From assembly GCF_002160305.1 (NCBI RefSeq), contig NZ_NFKI01000005.1, forward strand, positions 35,084-99,083: a stretch of DNA of 64,000 bases, written 5' to 3'. Positions 8,557 through 16,653 of the stretch are shown here, in pieces. Position numbers and translations under genes: made by a program. How positions within the stretch are numbered: position 1 is the stretch's first letter; each line of letters opens with the position of its first letter. The notes beneath the pieces were generated by a model. It saw only the letters and a list, made by a program, of their open reading frames with translations. It did no database searches and was not told the origin of the DNA. This DNA is from Pseudoflavonifractor sp. An184. GTDB lineage: Bacteria > Bacillota > Clostridia > Oscillospirales > Oscillospiraceae.

Positions 8557-9151
8557 GGTGCTGCACCTCCTTTTCCAGACGTTTGAGCCTCCGCTCCAGT
8601 GCGGCGATGGTTCCGTCATTCAGCAACATATCTACCGCTTTCACACGCTGTTCCAGTTCCGCAAACATGAGAATGTCCAGCAGGTATTCCACATAGTCGA
8701 TCATCTGACTCGCCTCCACAAAGCGGTCGTCCAATTCGTCCTCCGGCGATTGCGGGGCGTACTCGATTTTCCAGTGTTCCAGCAAGTGCAGATAATCACA
8801 CAGCACCCGTTGGCAGTATATCTCATCGTTGCGGAAGGCCCGCGCCAGCGGATACGGCTTTTTCAGCGCCATCGCTGCCGGGGGCTTGTCCGGGTCGATG
8901 CCGAAGTCATAGGCCAGCTTCTTTGCGGCCTCGTAACTGCTCAGGCCGAATAACCGCGCCACGAAGTCAATCACGTCCCCGGTGGCCCCACAGCCAAAGC
9001 AGTAGAAATAATCCCTGTTCAGCTTCATGCTGGGATGCTGGTCATCGTGGAAGGGGCAGCAGACCATGTCGCCCCGGTTGACCTTGCAGCCGTAGTACTC
9101 GGCGGCCTGCTTCACAGTAACAGCAGATTTTACAGTTTCAAACAGATTCAT
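8531..9151 (-). CDS. CHC2 zinc-finger primase-like protein
   Basis: A 206-residue protein whose first ~75 residues form a DnaG-type CHC2 zinc finger: CPFHDDQHPSM with Cys32/His35, then CFGCGATGDVIDFV with Cys51/Cys54. The DnaG catalytic TOPRIM domain is missing; the remainder is helical and ends in a coiled coil. Split primases of this sort, followed by an SF3 helicase, are common in Firmicute integrative elements. It probably recognises priming sites for the element's own replication. It is first in the minus-strand replication operon. Confidence 0.87.
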   Translation of the reverse strand: MNLFETVKSAVTVKQAAEYYGCKVNRGDMVCCPFHDDQHPSMKLNRDYFYCFGCGATGDVIDFVARLFGLSSYEAAKKLAYDFGIDPDKPPAAMALKKPYPLARAFRNDEIYCQRVLCDYLHLLEHWKIEYAPQSPEDELDDRFVEASQMIDYVEYLLDILMFAELEQRVKAVDMLLNDGTIAALERRLKRLEKEVQHRGEERAIA

Positions 9152-9252
9152 AGGCTATGCCCTCCATCACTTATTGACGGTATTTGCCCGTCTGCCTGAA
9201 TATACGTGGAAAAAGCCTATAGACCAAAAAATCCCACATAAGTGCAAGAAAA

Positions 9253-9301
9253 GAAAAAAGCCGCCCTCAAATCTTGCAAAAATGCAAGACCTCAGAGCGG
9301 C
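9253..9301 (-). terminator. strong hairpin with T-tract in the leader of the replication operon
   Basis: On the minus strand, an outer stem (GCCGCTC with GGGCGGC) encloses an inner stem (TCTTGCA with TGCAAGA) and is followed by TTTTTTCTTTTC. It is a textbook intrinsic terminator about 100 bp upstream of the primase start, so it either blocks antisense transcripts leaving the XRE gene or attenuates the replication operon. Confidence 0.65.
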
Positions 9302-9319
9302 GAACCCAGCGGAAAGCAT

Positions 9320-9348
9320 TTGCCCACGCTGGGTTTATAAGGTATAAT
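9320..9348 (+). promoter_or_regulatory. sigma-A-type promoter of the XRE/sigma-factor operon
   Basis: TTGCCC (9320-9325), 17-bp spacer, TATAAT (9343-9348), 35 bp upstream of the XRE start codon. Typical housekeeping promoter layout. Confidence 0.6.
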
Positions 9349-9383
9349 GGATGCAACGAGTTTACAGGAAAGAGGTGCGGCAT

Positions 9384-10223
9384 ATGGAGGGAGCCTATCT
9401 GCCCGGAAATATCCGGCAACGGATGCAGGAGCTTATGAAGGAACATAAAATTACCCAGGCACAGCTGGCGACCCGCATCGGCAGCACCGAAAGCGCCATC
9501 AGCCGGTTTGTCAACGGCAAGACCGATAAAATCAGCACAGAACATTTGCTCCGTATTGCGAAAGTGTTTGAAGTCTCCACAGATTTCCTGCTAGGGGAAG
9601 TCAATACACCCGACCGGACAAATTTTGATATTGAAGAACTGGGCCTGTCGGTGCAGGCGGCACGGAATCTGTACACCGGGAAAGCCAATGCCGAAATTGT
9701 CAACCGCCTGTTGGAAAGCCCGCGCTTTGCAGAAGTCACTTACATGATCGAGCAATATTTTGATGATACGCTGGCCGCTGGTTTCGCCGGACAAAACCAG
9801 ATGCTTACTACCCTTAGCGCAATGCTGCGCCGGAATGTGAAGACGGATGCCGCTGTGCAGGCGGCAAGAACTGTCAACAGGCAGAAAGTCCCTGTATATC
9901 AGGCCGACCTGACGATGATACAGAACACGTTTATGGCAGCGCTGCGGGAAGTGAAGAAAGAGATTGGTAATGATTTCACGGCAGCACAGTCTTTGACCAA
10001 GGGCATCACCCAGCAGATGTTCTCCGAGTTGACAAAAGGCCAGGATGTCCAGGCACCAACCATCACGCCGGAAATGATTTCCGCCGCCGTTACCCAGAGC
10101 GCGGCAGGAATGGACGGCGTGCAAAAGGAAGCGTTGGACAAGTTTGGTCAGGCGCTGACGGAATTTCTCCAATCCACCTTAGACCACGCGCAGGAGAAGC
10201 AAAATGCCGACCCGGAGCAATGA
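9384..10223 (+). CDS. XRE-family transcriptional regulator
   Basis: Probable element repressor of 279 residues. An N-terminal HTH_XRE (MQELMKEHKITQAQLATRIGSTESAISRF region) occupies residues ~10-70. A long C-terminal region follows, containing LGLSVQAARNLYTGKANAEIVNRLLE. The start at the ATG at 9384 follows AAAGAGGTG; an upstream ATG at 9351 has no ribosome site. It reads away from the replication operon, the layout of a master regulator between divergent operons. Its last 20 bp overlap the start of the sigma-factor gene, so the two are coupled. Confidence 0.85.
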   Translation: MEGAYLPGNIRQRMQELMKEHKITQAQLATRIGSTESAISRFVNGKTDKISTEHLLRIAKVFEVSTDFLLGEVNTPDRTNFDIEELGLSVQAARNLYTGKANAEIVNRLLESPRFAEVTYMIEQYFDDTLAAGFAGQNQMLTTLSAMLRRNVKTDAAVQAARTVNRQKVPVYQADLTMIQNTFMAALREVKKEIGNDFTAAQSLTKGITQQMFSELTKGQDVQAPTITPEMISAAVTQSAAGMDGVQKEALDKFGQALTEFLQSTLDHAQEKQNADPEQ

Positions 10224-10866
10224 ACGGCTGTGCAGGCTGGCACAGGAAGGGGATACAGCTGCCCGTGACATTCTGCTGGAAAACAATCTGGGATTCATCC
10301 GAAAAATAGCGTTGGAGCAATACCGGAGCATGGGGCTGGATGAAAATGATATTGGAATTGATTTAGATGATTTAGTGCAGGAGGGAAGCATCGGCCTGCT
10401 GAACGCAATCCCTTTGTTTGATGCCGGACGTGGCATGAAATTTCTGACTTATGCAGCACCGGCGATCCGCAACGCCATGACAGACTGTATCCGCGCTGTC
10501 CTCGCTCAGTTTGAACAACGGATGGTGGATAAGAGAGATGGCCCCGGCTTCCAGAGAGTATATCTGGATGACGTTCTCTCAGATGATGAACGGATGCTGC
10601 GAATCGAGGCCATTGCTGACCCAACATCCCAAACTCCGGAGCAAATTTATATCAAAAAAGAACAGCTAATGGAATTGTATGCGGCGATGGACAAGCTGAC
10701 TGCCAGAGAGCAGACCTATCTGCTGTACCGCTATGGCTTTACCGATGGAATCGAGCACCCTCTGATCGGTGCAGCGCTCCATTTCCATCTCAGCGAGAGC
10801 CGGACAAAGAAGGTGGAGGGAGAGGCGATGGACAGCCTGCGCGGGAAACTGCCGTGGTGGTTCTGA
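10204..10866 (+). CDS. sigma-70-family RNA polymerase sigma factor of the element
   Basis: A 220-residue sigma factor. Region 2-like sequence (ENNLGFIRKIALEQY, DLVQEGSIGLLNAI, FLTYAAPAIRNAM) fills residues ~25-100. Region 4 near 155-215 (KLTAREQTYLLYRYGF, then an HTH ending RTKKVEGEAMDSLRGKL) binds a -35 element. It is slightly longer than ECF sigma factors and resembles the small sigma-70 proteins common on Firmicute integrative elements. It overlaps the XRE gene by 20 bp and is followed by a terminator. It probably switches on element genes, but no matching promoters could be identified. Confidence 0.88.
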   Translation: MPTRSNERLCRLAQEGDTAARDILLENNLGFIRKIALEQYRSMGLDENDIGIDLDDLVQEGSIGLLNAIPLFDAGRGMKFLTYAAPAIRNAMTDCIRAVLAQFEQRMVDKRDGPGFQRVYLDDVLSDDERMLRIEAIADPTSQTPEQIYIKKEQLMELYAAMDKLTAREQTYLLYRYGFTDGIEHPLIGAALHFHLSESRTKKVEGEAMDSLRGKLPWWF

Positions 10867-10924
10867 TACGATAGTAAGCAGCGGCTGACGGGGCTTTGAT
10901 ATACCTTTGTTCCACAGATGACAC

Positions 10925-10967
10925 GGCTGGCAGACAGTGCATACTCGCACCACCTGCCAGCCTTTTT
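10925..10967 (+). terminator. Rho-independent terminator after the sigma-factor gene
   Basis: Perfect 9-bp stem GGCTGGCAG (10925-10933) with CTGCCAGCC (10954-10962), followed by TTTTT, 60 bp past the sigma-factor stop codon. Confidence 0.85.
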
Positions 10968-11030
10968 CTGTCGCTTATGCTGCCCCGCAAGAGGCAACCT
11001 TTCCCGCCAGAACGCCGCAACTGTAGCCAC

Positions 11031-11216
11031 ACTTTCCGGGGCGTGCTACAATTCCGGCTGCCATCTGCTCCACAAAGGTATAACACACTAGACTTTCCGG
11101 GGAAAGTCGTGTGCCACGAAACCGCCGGTTTCTTTGGATTCTTCCGGTCAAAGGGGAACACTATCCCCTCTGAACATCCCAGGCAAAGGAGAACACTGTT
11201 CCCCTTTGAAATCCCC
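11031..11216. repeat. cluster of short direct and inverted repeats inside the element
   Basis: The 510 bp between the sigma factor and the restriction operon hold no gene. Two ACTTTCCGGGG motifs (11031 and 11092) occur; the second is a near-perfect palindrome (GACTTTCCGGGGAAAGTC at 11091-11108). Two direct repeats follow (11149-11180 and 11184-11216), each with an internal palindrome around GGGGAACA/TGTTCCCC. This could be an iteron-like replication origin, a transfer-related site, or regulator operators. Confidence 0.6.
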
Positions 11217-11312
11217 TTGCCAACCGGGATGCCGCTCGCCCCTATTGGATAACCCAGAGTTATAAAAAATGAAATTCCTTTCTCTTTGTAGGGTAAAACC
11301 TCAAACTTAGCA

Positions 11313-11341
11313 TTGAACGAGTTCGTTCAAACGAATATAAT
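11313..11341 (+). promoter_or_regulatory. promoter with overlapping palindromic operator for the restriction operon
   Basis: TTGAAC (11313-11318), 17-bp spacer and TATAAT (11336-11341) form a good sigma-A promoter 40 bp before the first gene of the operon. A perfect palindrome, TTGAACGAgtTCGTTCAA (11313-11330), covers the -35 box and most of the spacer, so a dimeric repressor bound here would block polymerase. Confidence 0.7.
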
Positions 11342-11380
11342 ATAAATGGTAATTGTCTGCTTTGGCTGGAGGTGGATTTA

Positions 11381-11569
11381 ATGCTGAACGGCTATATTAC
11401 AACGCAGGAAGCCGCACAGAAATGGAACATAAGTGCCCGACAAGTCCAAATTCTTTGTAAGAATAATCGTATAGAAGGCGCTGTACAGATCAATAGAATA
11501 TGGCTGATACCTGCTAATGTGAGCAAACCAACAAACACTTATAAATATCAATCACAGCATGGTTTATAA
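11381..11569 (+). CDS. small helix-turn-helix DNA-binding protein
   Basis: A 62-residue protein. The segment YITTQEAAQKWNISARQVQI is a MerR/excisionase-like HTH, followed by CKNNRIEGAVQINRIWLIP, the usual wing of this small family. The ATG at 11381 is preceded by GGAGG with 8-bp spacing; the GTG at 11372 overlaps that site and is unlikely. It is the first gene of the restriction operon and the palindromic operator sits directly in its promoter, so a controller role resembling C proteins is plausible but inferred. Confidence 0.75.
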   Translation: MLNGYITTQEAAQKWNISARQVQILCKNNRIEGAVQINRIWLIPANVSKPTNTYKYQSQHGL

Positions 11570-11610
11570 ATTGCAATATCGCAGTCGTAAAAAGAGGGAG
11601 GGCTGCTGCT

Positions 11611-14139
11611 TTGAAAAAGAAAGAAGCGAGTGCAAGGATTAAAATTAACCGTCTGTTAGAAGAAGCTGGCTGGCGCTTCTTTGACGATGAAAACGAATCT
11701 GCAAATATACAGTTGGAACCCAATGTCAAAATGTCTAAAGCTGATTTGACAGGCTTAGGTGAGAATTTTGATAAGGTGAAGAATGGCTTTGTGGATTTTC
11801 TGCTCCTCGATGATAAAGGTAAGCCTTTTATTGTGCTGGAAGCTAAAGCGGAGGATAAAGATCCCCTGGTCGGCAAGGAGCAGGCCAGAGAATATGCTAA
11901 GTCACTTTATCTGAAGTATGTCATTCTCTCCAACGGAAATCAGCATTACTTTTGGAATATTTACAAGGGAAACCCGCAGCTTATCACGGCTTTCCCCAGT
12001 TATGAAAGCATTCGGGAAAGCAAAGCCATGAACGCTGACCCAGCAAAACTATATTCTGAGGAAGTTGGTGCGGATTATATTGCCGTAATCAAAAATCCTC
12101 GATATATGGAGGCACCCGAGTACATAAATCCGGAAACTCGTCAGCAATTCTTATATGATAATGGGCTGCGATTTCTCCGTCAGTATCAGATCAATGCGCT
12201 GAAAGCCTTGCAGGAATCTGTGCGACATGGAAATCAGAGGTTTCTGTTTGAGATGGCAACCGGTACAGGAAAAACTCTCACTTCTGCTGCCGTAATTCGT
12301 CTTTTTTTGCGTAGCGGAAATGCGAATCGAGTGCTTTTCCTTGTAGATAGAATTGAGCTTGAAAATCAGGCTAAGAAAAACTTCCAGAACTATCTTGCTC
12401 CTGACTATCACACAGTTATCTTCAAGGAAAACGTAGATGATTGGCGGAAAGCGGAGGTTGTCGTTTCCACCGTACAAACGCTTATGTTCAATAATAAGTA
12501 CAAGCGTTTCTTTAAGCCTACCGATTTTTCACTTATCATTGCCGATGAGTGCCATCGCTCCATCAACGGAAACAGCCGTGCTGTATTCGAGTATTTTCTC
12601 GGCTATAAGTTGGGTTTGACGGCTACTCCTAAAGACTATATCAAAAATATTGACGCGGAAAAGCTGAAAGCAACTGATCCACGGGCATGGGAAAAACGGC
12701 AGCTGCTGGACAGCTATAAAACCTTTGGATGTGAAAGTGGCGACCCAACATACCGCTATTCACTGCTGGACGGTGTTCGGGATGGCTATTTGATCAATCC
12801 TACAGTAGTGGACGCCAGAACCGATATTACAACAAAACTATTGGCAGATGAAGGTTATGCCGTGATTTCGCAAGGGGATGAAGCGGACGAAGAACAGGAA
12901 GAAACCTACTTTGCCCGTGACTTTGAAAAGAAGTTTTTCTCCGAAGAAACCAACAAGATGTTTGTCAAAACCTTTATGGACAATGCACTGCGTGACCCGA
13001 TTACCGGAGAAATTGGCAAAGGCATCATCTTCTGCGTAAGCCGCAAACATGCAGCAAAAATCACACAGCTGTTGAACGTATATGCGGATATGATGTTCCC
13101 CGGTAAATACTGTTCGGATTTTGCCATGCAGATCACATCGGACGTCATGAACGCCCAGACCTACACCATCAACTTTCAGAACAATAATCTTAGCGGAACA
13201 ACCAATTTTCTGGAAGGGTATAAATCATCCAAGACCAGAATCTGTGTCACCGTGGGCATGATGACAACCGGGTATGACTGCGAAGATTTGCTGAACATCG
13301 GATTACTGCGCCCAATCTTCTCTCCCACAGACTTTATTCAGATTAAGGGCCGTGGTACACGAAAGCATGATTTTATCTTTAAAGAGCGAAACGGTGGTCA
13401 GGAAATCGTCCATAAGTACCCTAAAGAAACATTCAAGCTGTTTGACTTCTTTGGGAACTGCGAATATTTTGAAGAAAAGTTTGATTATGATGAGGTCTTA
13501 AAGCTGCCCCGATTCCAAGGTGGTAGTGTGTCGCAAGGTACTCCTCCTGTTGATCCGGACGGGTATGAAAACTTTGCTCCTGACCCACTGAAAACACTGG
13601 TGGAGACTAAAATCGGTGCAGAGGGCATGAAGATTGACCGGATGTACTTCGATAAATTCGAGGAGACTGTCAAAGAAGATCCGGTTGCGAGAGAACAATA
13701 TGAGCAAGGCAACTATCCTGCTGTCATTCGCTATATTGATGAGCACATCATGAATCAGCCCAACGAGTATTATACCTGGGACAAACTGCGGCGCTCCATC
13801 GGCAGTGACCGCCGCATCACAGCCCGAGAAATTCTGGACAAAATCTTTGGTGTCCTGCCCTTCTTTAAAAGCAAAAAGGAATTGGTAGAGGATGAATTTG
13901 AGGGATATGCCCTGACGCACAGTATTCCGTCAGAAAAGTATGCTGATGTAAAAGAGTTCTTTGCCACTTATGTAACAGATAAAGATGTGCGCAGAGCCAT
14001 CGAAGACCGAAAATTTCAACTGCTTGGAACGGACATCAGCACATACACTATGGCTGATCTGAAGCATTTGGGGCTGGATAATATGCAAAGCGTGGTAGAT
14101 TACGTTGCCGATAACGTCAATGTATCCCGCTTTATGTAG
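11611..14139 (+). CDS. hsdR: type I restriction endonuclease subunit R (HsdR)
   Basis: ATP-dependent translocase/nuclease subunit of 842 residues. The N-terminal PD-(D/E)XK nuclease is visible as VDFLLLDDKGKPFIVLEAKA (Asp62, Glu77, Lys79). Superfamily 2 helicase motifs follow: ATGTGKT at 216-222, DECHR, a TATP box, and RGTR late in the second RecA fold. The C-terminal ~200 residues resemble the EcoEI-type domain. The start is a TTG at 11611 behind GAGGGAGG. It should cut foreign DNA lacking the modification made by the fused MS protein downstream (gap 11 bp). Confidence 0.93.
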   Translation: MKKKEASARIKINRLLEEAGWRFFDDENESANIQLEPNVKMSKADLTGLGENFDKVKNGFVDFLLLDDKGKPFIVLEAKAEDKDPLVGKEQAREYAKSLYLKYVILSNGNQHYFWNIYKGNPQLITAFPSYESIRESKAMNADPAKLYSEEVGADYIAVIKNPRYMEAPEYINPETRQQFLYDNGLRFLRQYQINALKALQESVRHGNQRFLFEMATGTGKTLTSAAVIRLFLRSGNANRVLFLVDRIELENQAKKNFQNYLAPDYHTVIFKENVDDWRKAEVVVSTVQTLMFNNKYKRFFKPTDFSLIIADECHRSINGNSRAVFEYFLGYKLGLTATPKDYIKNIDAEKLKATDPRAWEKRQLLDSYKTFGCESGDPTYRYSLLDGVRDGYLINPTVVDARTDITTKLLADEGYAVISQGDEADEEQEETYFARDFEKKFFSEETNKMFVKTFMDNALRDPITGEIGKGIIFCVSRKHAAKITQLLNVYADMMFPGKYCSDFAMQITSDVMNAQTYTINFQNNNLSGTTNFLEGYKSSKTRICVTVGMMTTGYDCEDLLNIGLLRPIFSPTDFIQIKGRGTRKHDFIFKERNGGQEIVHKYPKETFKLFDFFGNCEYFEEKFDYDEVLKLPRFQGGSVSQGTPPVDPDGYENFAPDPLKTLVETKIGAEGMKIDRMYFDKFEETVKEDPVAREQYEQGNYPAVIRYIDEHIMNQPNEYYTWDKLRRSIGSDRRITAREILDKIFGVLPFFKSKKELVEDEFEGYALTHSIPSEKYADVKEFFATYVTDKDVRRAIEDRKFQLLGTDISTYTMADLKHLGLDNMQSVVDYVADNVNVSRFM

Positions 14140-14150
14140 GAGGAAATGCA

Positions 14151-16649
14151 ATGTTGACATTTGACGTAAAGCGCAAGATCAATACGCTGCGTGATATTCT
14201 GGTGGGCAAGGTGCCCGATCCTAAAGCGCAGGTTGAACAGATCACAATTGCGCTCATTTATAAATTCATGGATGACATGGATATAGAAGGTTTGGAATTT
14301 GGCGGCACCCGGCAGTTTTTTACAGGTGAATATGAGAAATATGCTTGGACGGAAATCATGAAGCCGGAAAACAGCGGCCAACAAAGGGCTTTACTCTATG
14401 CGGAAGGCATTGAGAAAATGGTTACGAACCCCAACCTTCCCCAACTGTTCCGAGATATTTTCCGTGGAGCATATATCCCTTATCGGGATCCGGATACCTT
14501 GAATATGTTCCTGAAAGAAGTCAGCGACTTCTCTTATGACAACAGCGAGGATTTGGGCAATGCCTTTGAATATCTGCTGTCTATTATGGGCAGCCAGGGA
14601 GATGCCGGTCAGTTCCGTACACCCCGCCATATCATTGACATGATGGTGGAAATCGTAGATCCGAAGAAAAACGAGACCATTCTGGACCCTGCCTGCGGTA
14701 CAGCCGGTTTCTTAATCAGCGCCTATCGTCACATTTTGGCACAGAACAAAGATGAGGACGGTAAAAGCACGCTGACCGCTGATGACCGTAAGCGTTTGAC
14801 GGAAAACTTTGCAGGGTACGATATTTCTCCCGATATGGTGCGTCTGTCTCGGGTAAATATGTACCTTCACCATTTTACAAAGCCCAAAATCAGCGAATAT
14901 GACACCCTAACCAGTGAAGAAAAGTGGGATGACTGTTATGATGTTATCCTTGCGAATCCGCCTTTCATGACACCAAAGGGCGGAATTATGCCCCACAACC
15001 GTTATCGGGTAAAAGCCAAGCGCTCCGAAGTGCTGTTTGTGGACTATATTGCTGAGCACCTTAATCCTAATGGACGAGCAGCCATCATTGTCCCCGAGGG
15101 CATTGTGTTCCAGTCCGCTAATGCTTATAAGGAGCTCCGGAAATATCTGGTAGATGACGGCTTTCTGTATGCGGTAATCTCTCTACCTGCTGGTGTTTTT
15201 AACCCGTACAGTGGTGTCAAAACCAGTATTTTGCTCATTGACAAGTCTTTCGCCAGATTAAAAGATGAGCTTCTTTTTGTAAAACTGAATAACGACGGAT
15301 TTGATCTGGGAGCACAGCGTCGTGAGATAAAAGGCAGCGAGATTCCAGATATTATTCGTATTGTCAAGAAGTATCATGCTGATATGGATCCGCAAACAGC
15401 GGACGATGAAATTCTCCATCACCCGCTTGTAACCATTGCCTCAAAAGAACAGATTTCAAAGCAAGACTATATTTTAGTTGGAGAACGCTATTCATCCAAC
15501 AGTATTCCTAAAGGAAAATATAAAATGGTTTCTTTGGGAGATAAGTCATTGTTTCAAGTAGAGTCTGGCGGCACACCTTCTTCTGATATTCCAGAATATT
15601 GGGATGGAAACATTCGTTGGGCTACTTTAGTTGATTTACCAGCTGCAAACCTGATTACTGAGCTGAAAGACACCGAACGCACAATCAGTCCGTTGGGACT
15701 GGAAAAATCCAGTGCCAAGTTACTCCCCGCCGGTACAGTGTTGGTATCGACCAGGGCAACAATTGGCCGAGTGGCTATTGCAGAATACGAAACAGCAACA
15801 AATCAAGGGTTCAAAAACATTATAGTTCTTGACGACACCAAAGTTTCAAATAGATTTGTAGCCTATATGATGACTGCTCTCACTGATAGAATGGTGTCTT
15901 TGGCATCTGGCGGAACATTTAAGGAGATTTCAAAAAGCAATTTCCTTACTTTAAGTATTCCATTGCCGCCTTTGACTATCCAAGAACAAATTGTTGCTGA
16001 ACTTGACATCTACCAAAAGGTTATCGATGGCGCTCGGCAGGTTGTAGACAACTACAAACCCAATATTAGGGTAGATTCCAGTTGGGATTTAAAACCTTTG
16101 GGCCAAATTTGTGATGTAAGAGATGGCACACATGATAGCCCTAAGTTTGTTCAGGATGGGTTCCCGTTAGTAACTTCTAAAAATATTAAAAATGGAACAA
16201 TCATTTTAGATGATGTAAATTTCATTTCAAAAGAAGACTATGATAAAATTAATCAACGGTCTAAAGTGGATAAGGGGGATATCCTTATGCCTATGATTGG
16301 GACAATAGGAAACCCTGCTATTGTTGATGTTGAACCAACCTTTGCAATAAAAAATGTTGCACTAATAAAATTTTCTGGCCAAGAGGTAAAAGCAAAGTAT
16401 GTATTATTTGTGCTGAATAGTTCTTTGTTTGCCAAATATATTGAGGCTACCAAACGTGGCGGTACTCAAAATTTTATCTCACTAAAAGATATCCGGTCTT
16501 TTAATATTCCTTGCCCTACAGTGGAGATTCAAGAAAAAATTATAAGAGAGATTGAAGAAGAAAAAACAATTGTAGAACAAAACAAACGGCTCATAGATAT
16601 CTTTAAACAAAAAATAGCCGATAAAATTAGCGAGGTCTGGGGGGAATAG
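14151..16649 (+). CDS. fused type I modification-specificity protein (HsdM-HsdS)
   Basis: An 832-residue single-chain modification enzyme. Residues ~1-450 are an N6-adenine methyltransferase: helical N-domain, SAM motif DPACGTAGF at 179-187 and catalytic NPPF at 269-272. Residues ~460-832 are an HsdS region with two target-recognition domains. The first begins at YKMVSLGDKS and ends near LPPLTIQEQIVAELD; the second begins at WDLKPLGQICDVRDG and ends near VEIQEKIIREIEEEK. Each is followed by a helical spacer. M and S are normally separate genes; the in-frame fusion gives one M per S. Recognition sequence cannot be read from the protein. Confidence 0.92.
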   Translation: MLTFDVKRKINTLRDILVGKVPDPKAQVEQITIALIYKFMDDMDIEGLEFGGTRQFFTGEYEKYAWTEIMKPENSGQQRALLYAEGIEKMVTNPNLPQLFRDIFRGAYIPYRDPDTLNMFLKEVSDFSYDNSEDLGNAFEYLLSIMGSQGDAGQFRTPRHIIDMMVEIVDPKKNETILDPACGTAGFLISAYRHILAQNKDEDGKSTLTADDRKRLTENFAGYDISPDMVRLSRVNMYLHHFTKPKISEYDTLTSEEKWDDCYDVILANPPFMTPKGGIMPHNRYRVKAKRSEVLFVDYIAEHLNPNGRAAIIVPEGIVFQSANAYKELRKYLVDDGFLYAVISLPAGVFNPYSGVKTSILLIDKSFARLKDELLFVKLNNDGFDLGAQRREIKGSEIPDIIRIVKKYHADMDPQTADDEILHHPLVTIASKEQISKQDYILVGERYSSNSIPKGKYKMVSLGDKSLFQVESGGTPSSDIPEYWDGNIRWATLVDLPAANLITELKDTERTISPLGLEKSSAKLLPAGTVLVSTRATIGRVAIAEYETATNQGFKNIIVLDDTKVSNRFVAYMMTALTDRMVSLASGGTFKEISKSNFLTLSIPLPPLTIQEQIVAELDIYQKVIDGARQVVDNYKPNIRVDSSWDLKPLGQICDVRDGTHDSPKFVQDGFPLVTSKNIKNGTIILDDVNFISKEDYDKINQRSKVDKGDILMPMIGTIGNPAIVDVEPTFAIKNVALIKFSGQEVKAKYVLFVLNSSLFAKYIEATKRGGTQNFISLKDIRSFNIPCPTVEIQEKIIREIEEEKTIVEQNKRLIDIFKQKIADKISEVWGE

Positions 16650-16653
16650 CATT

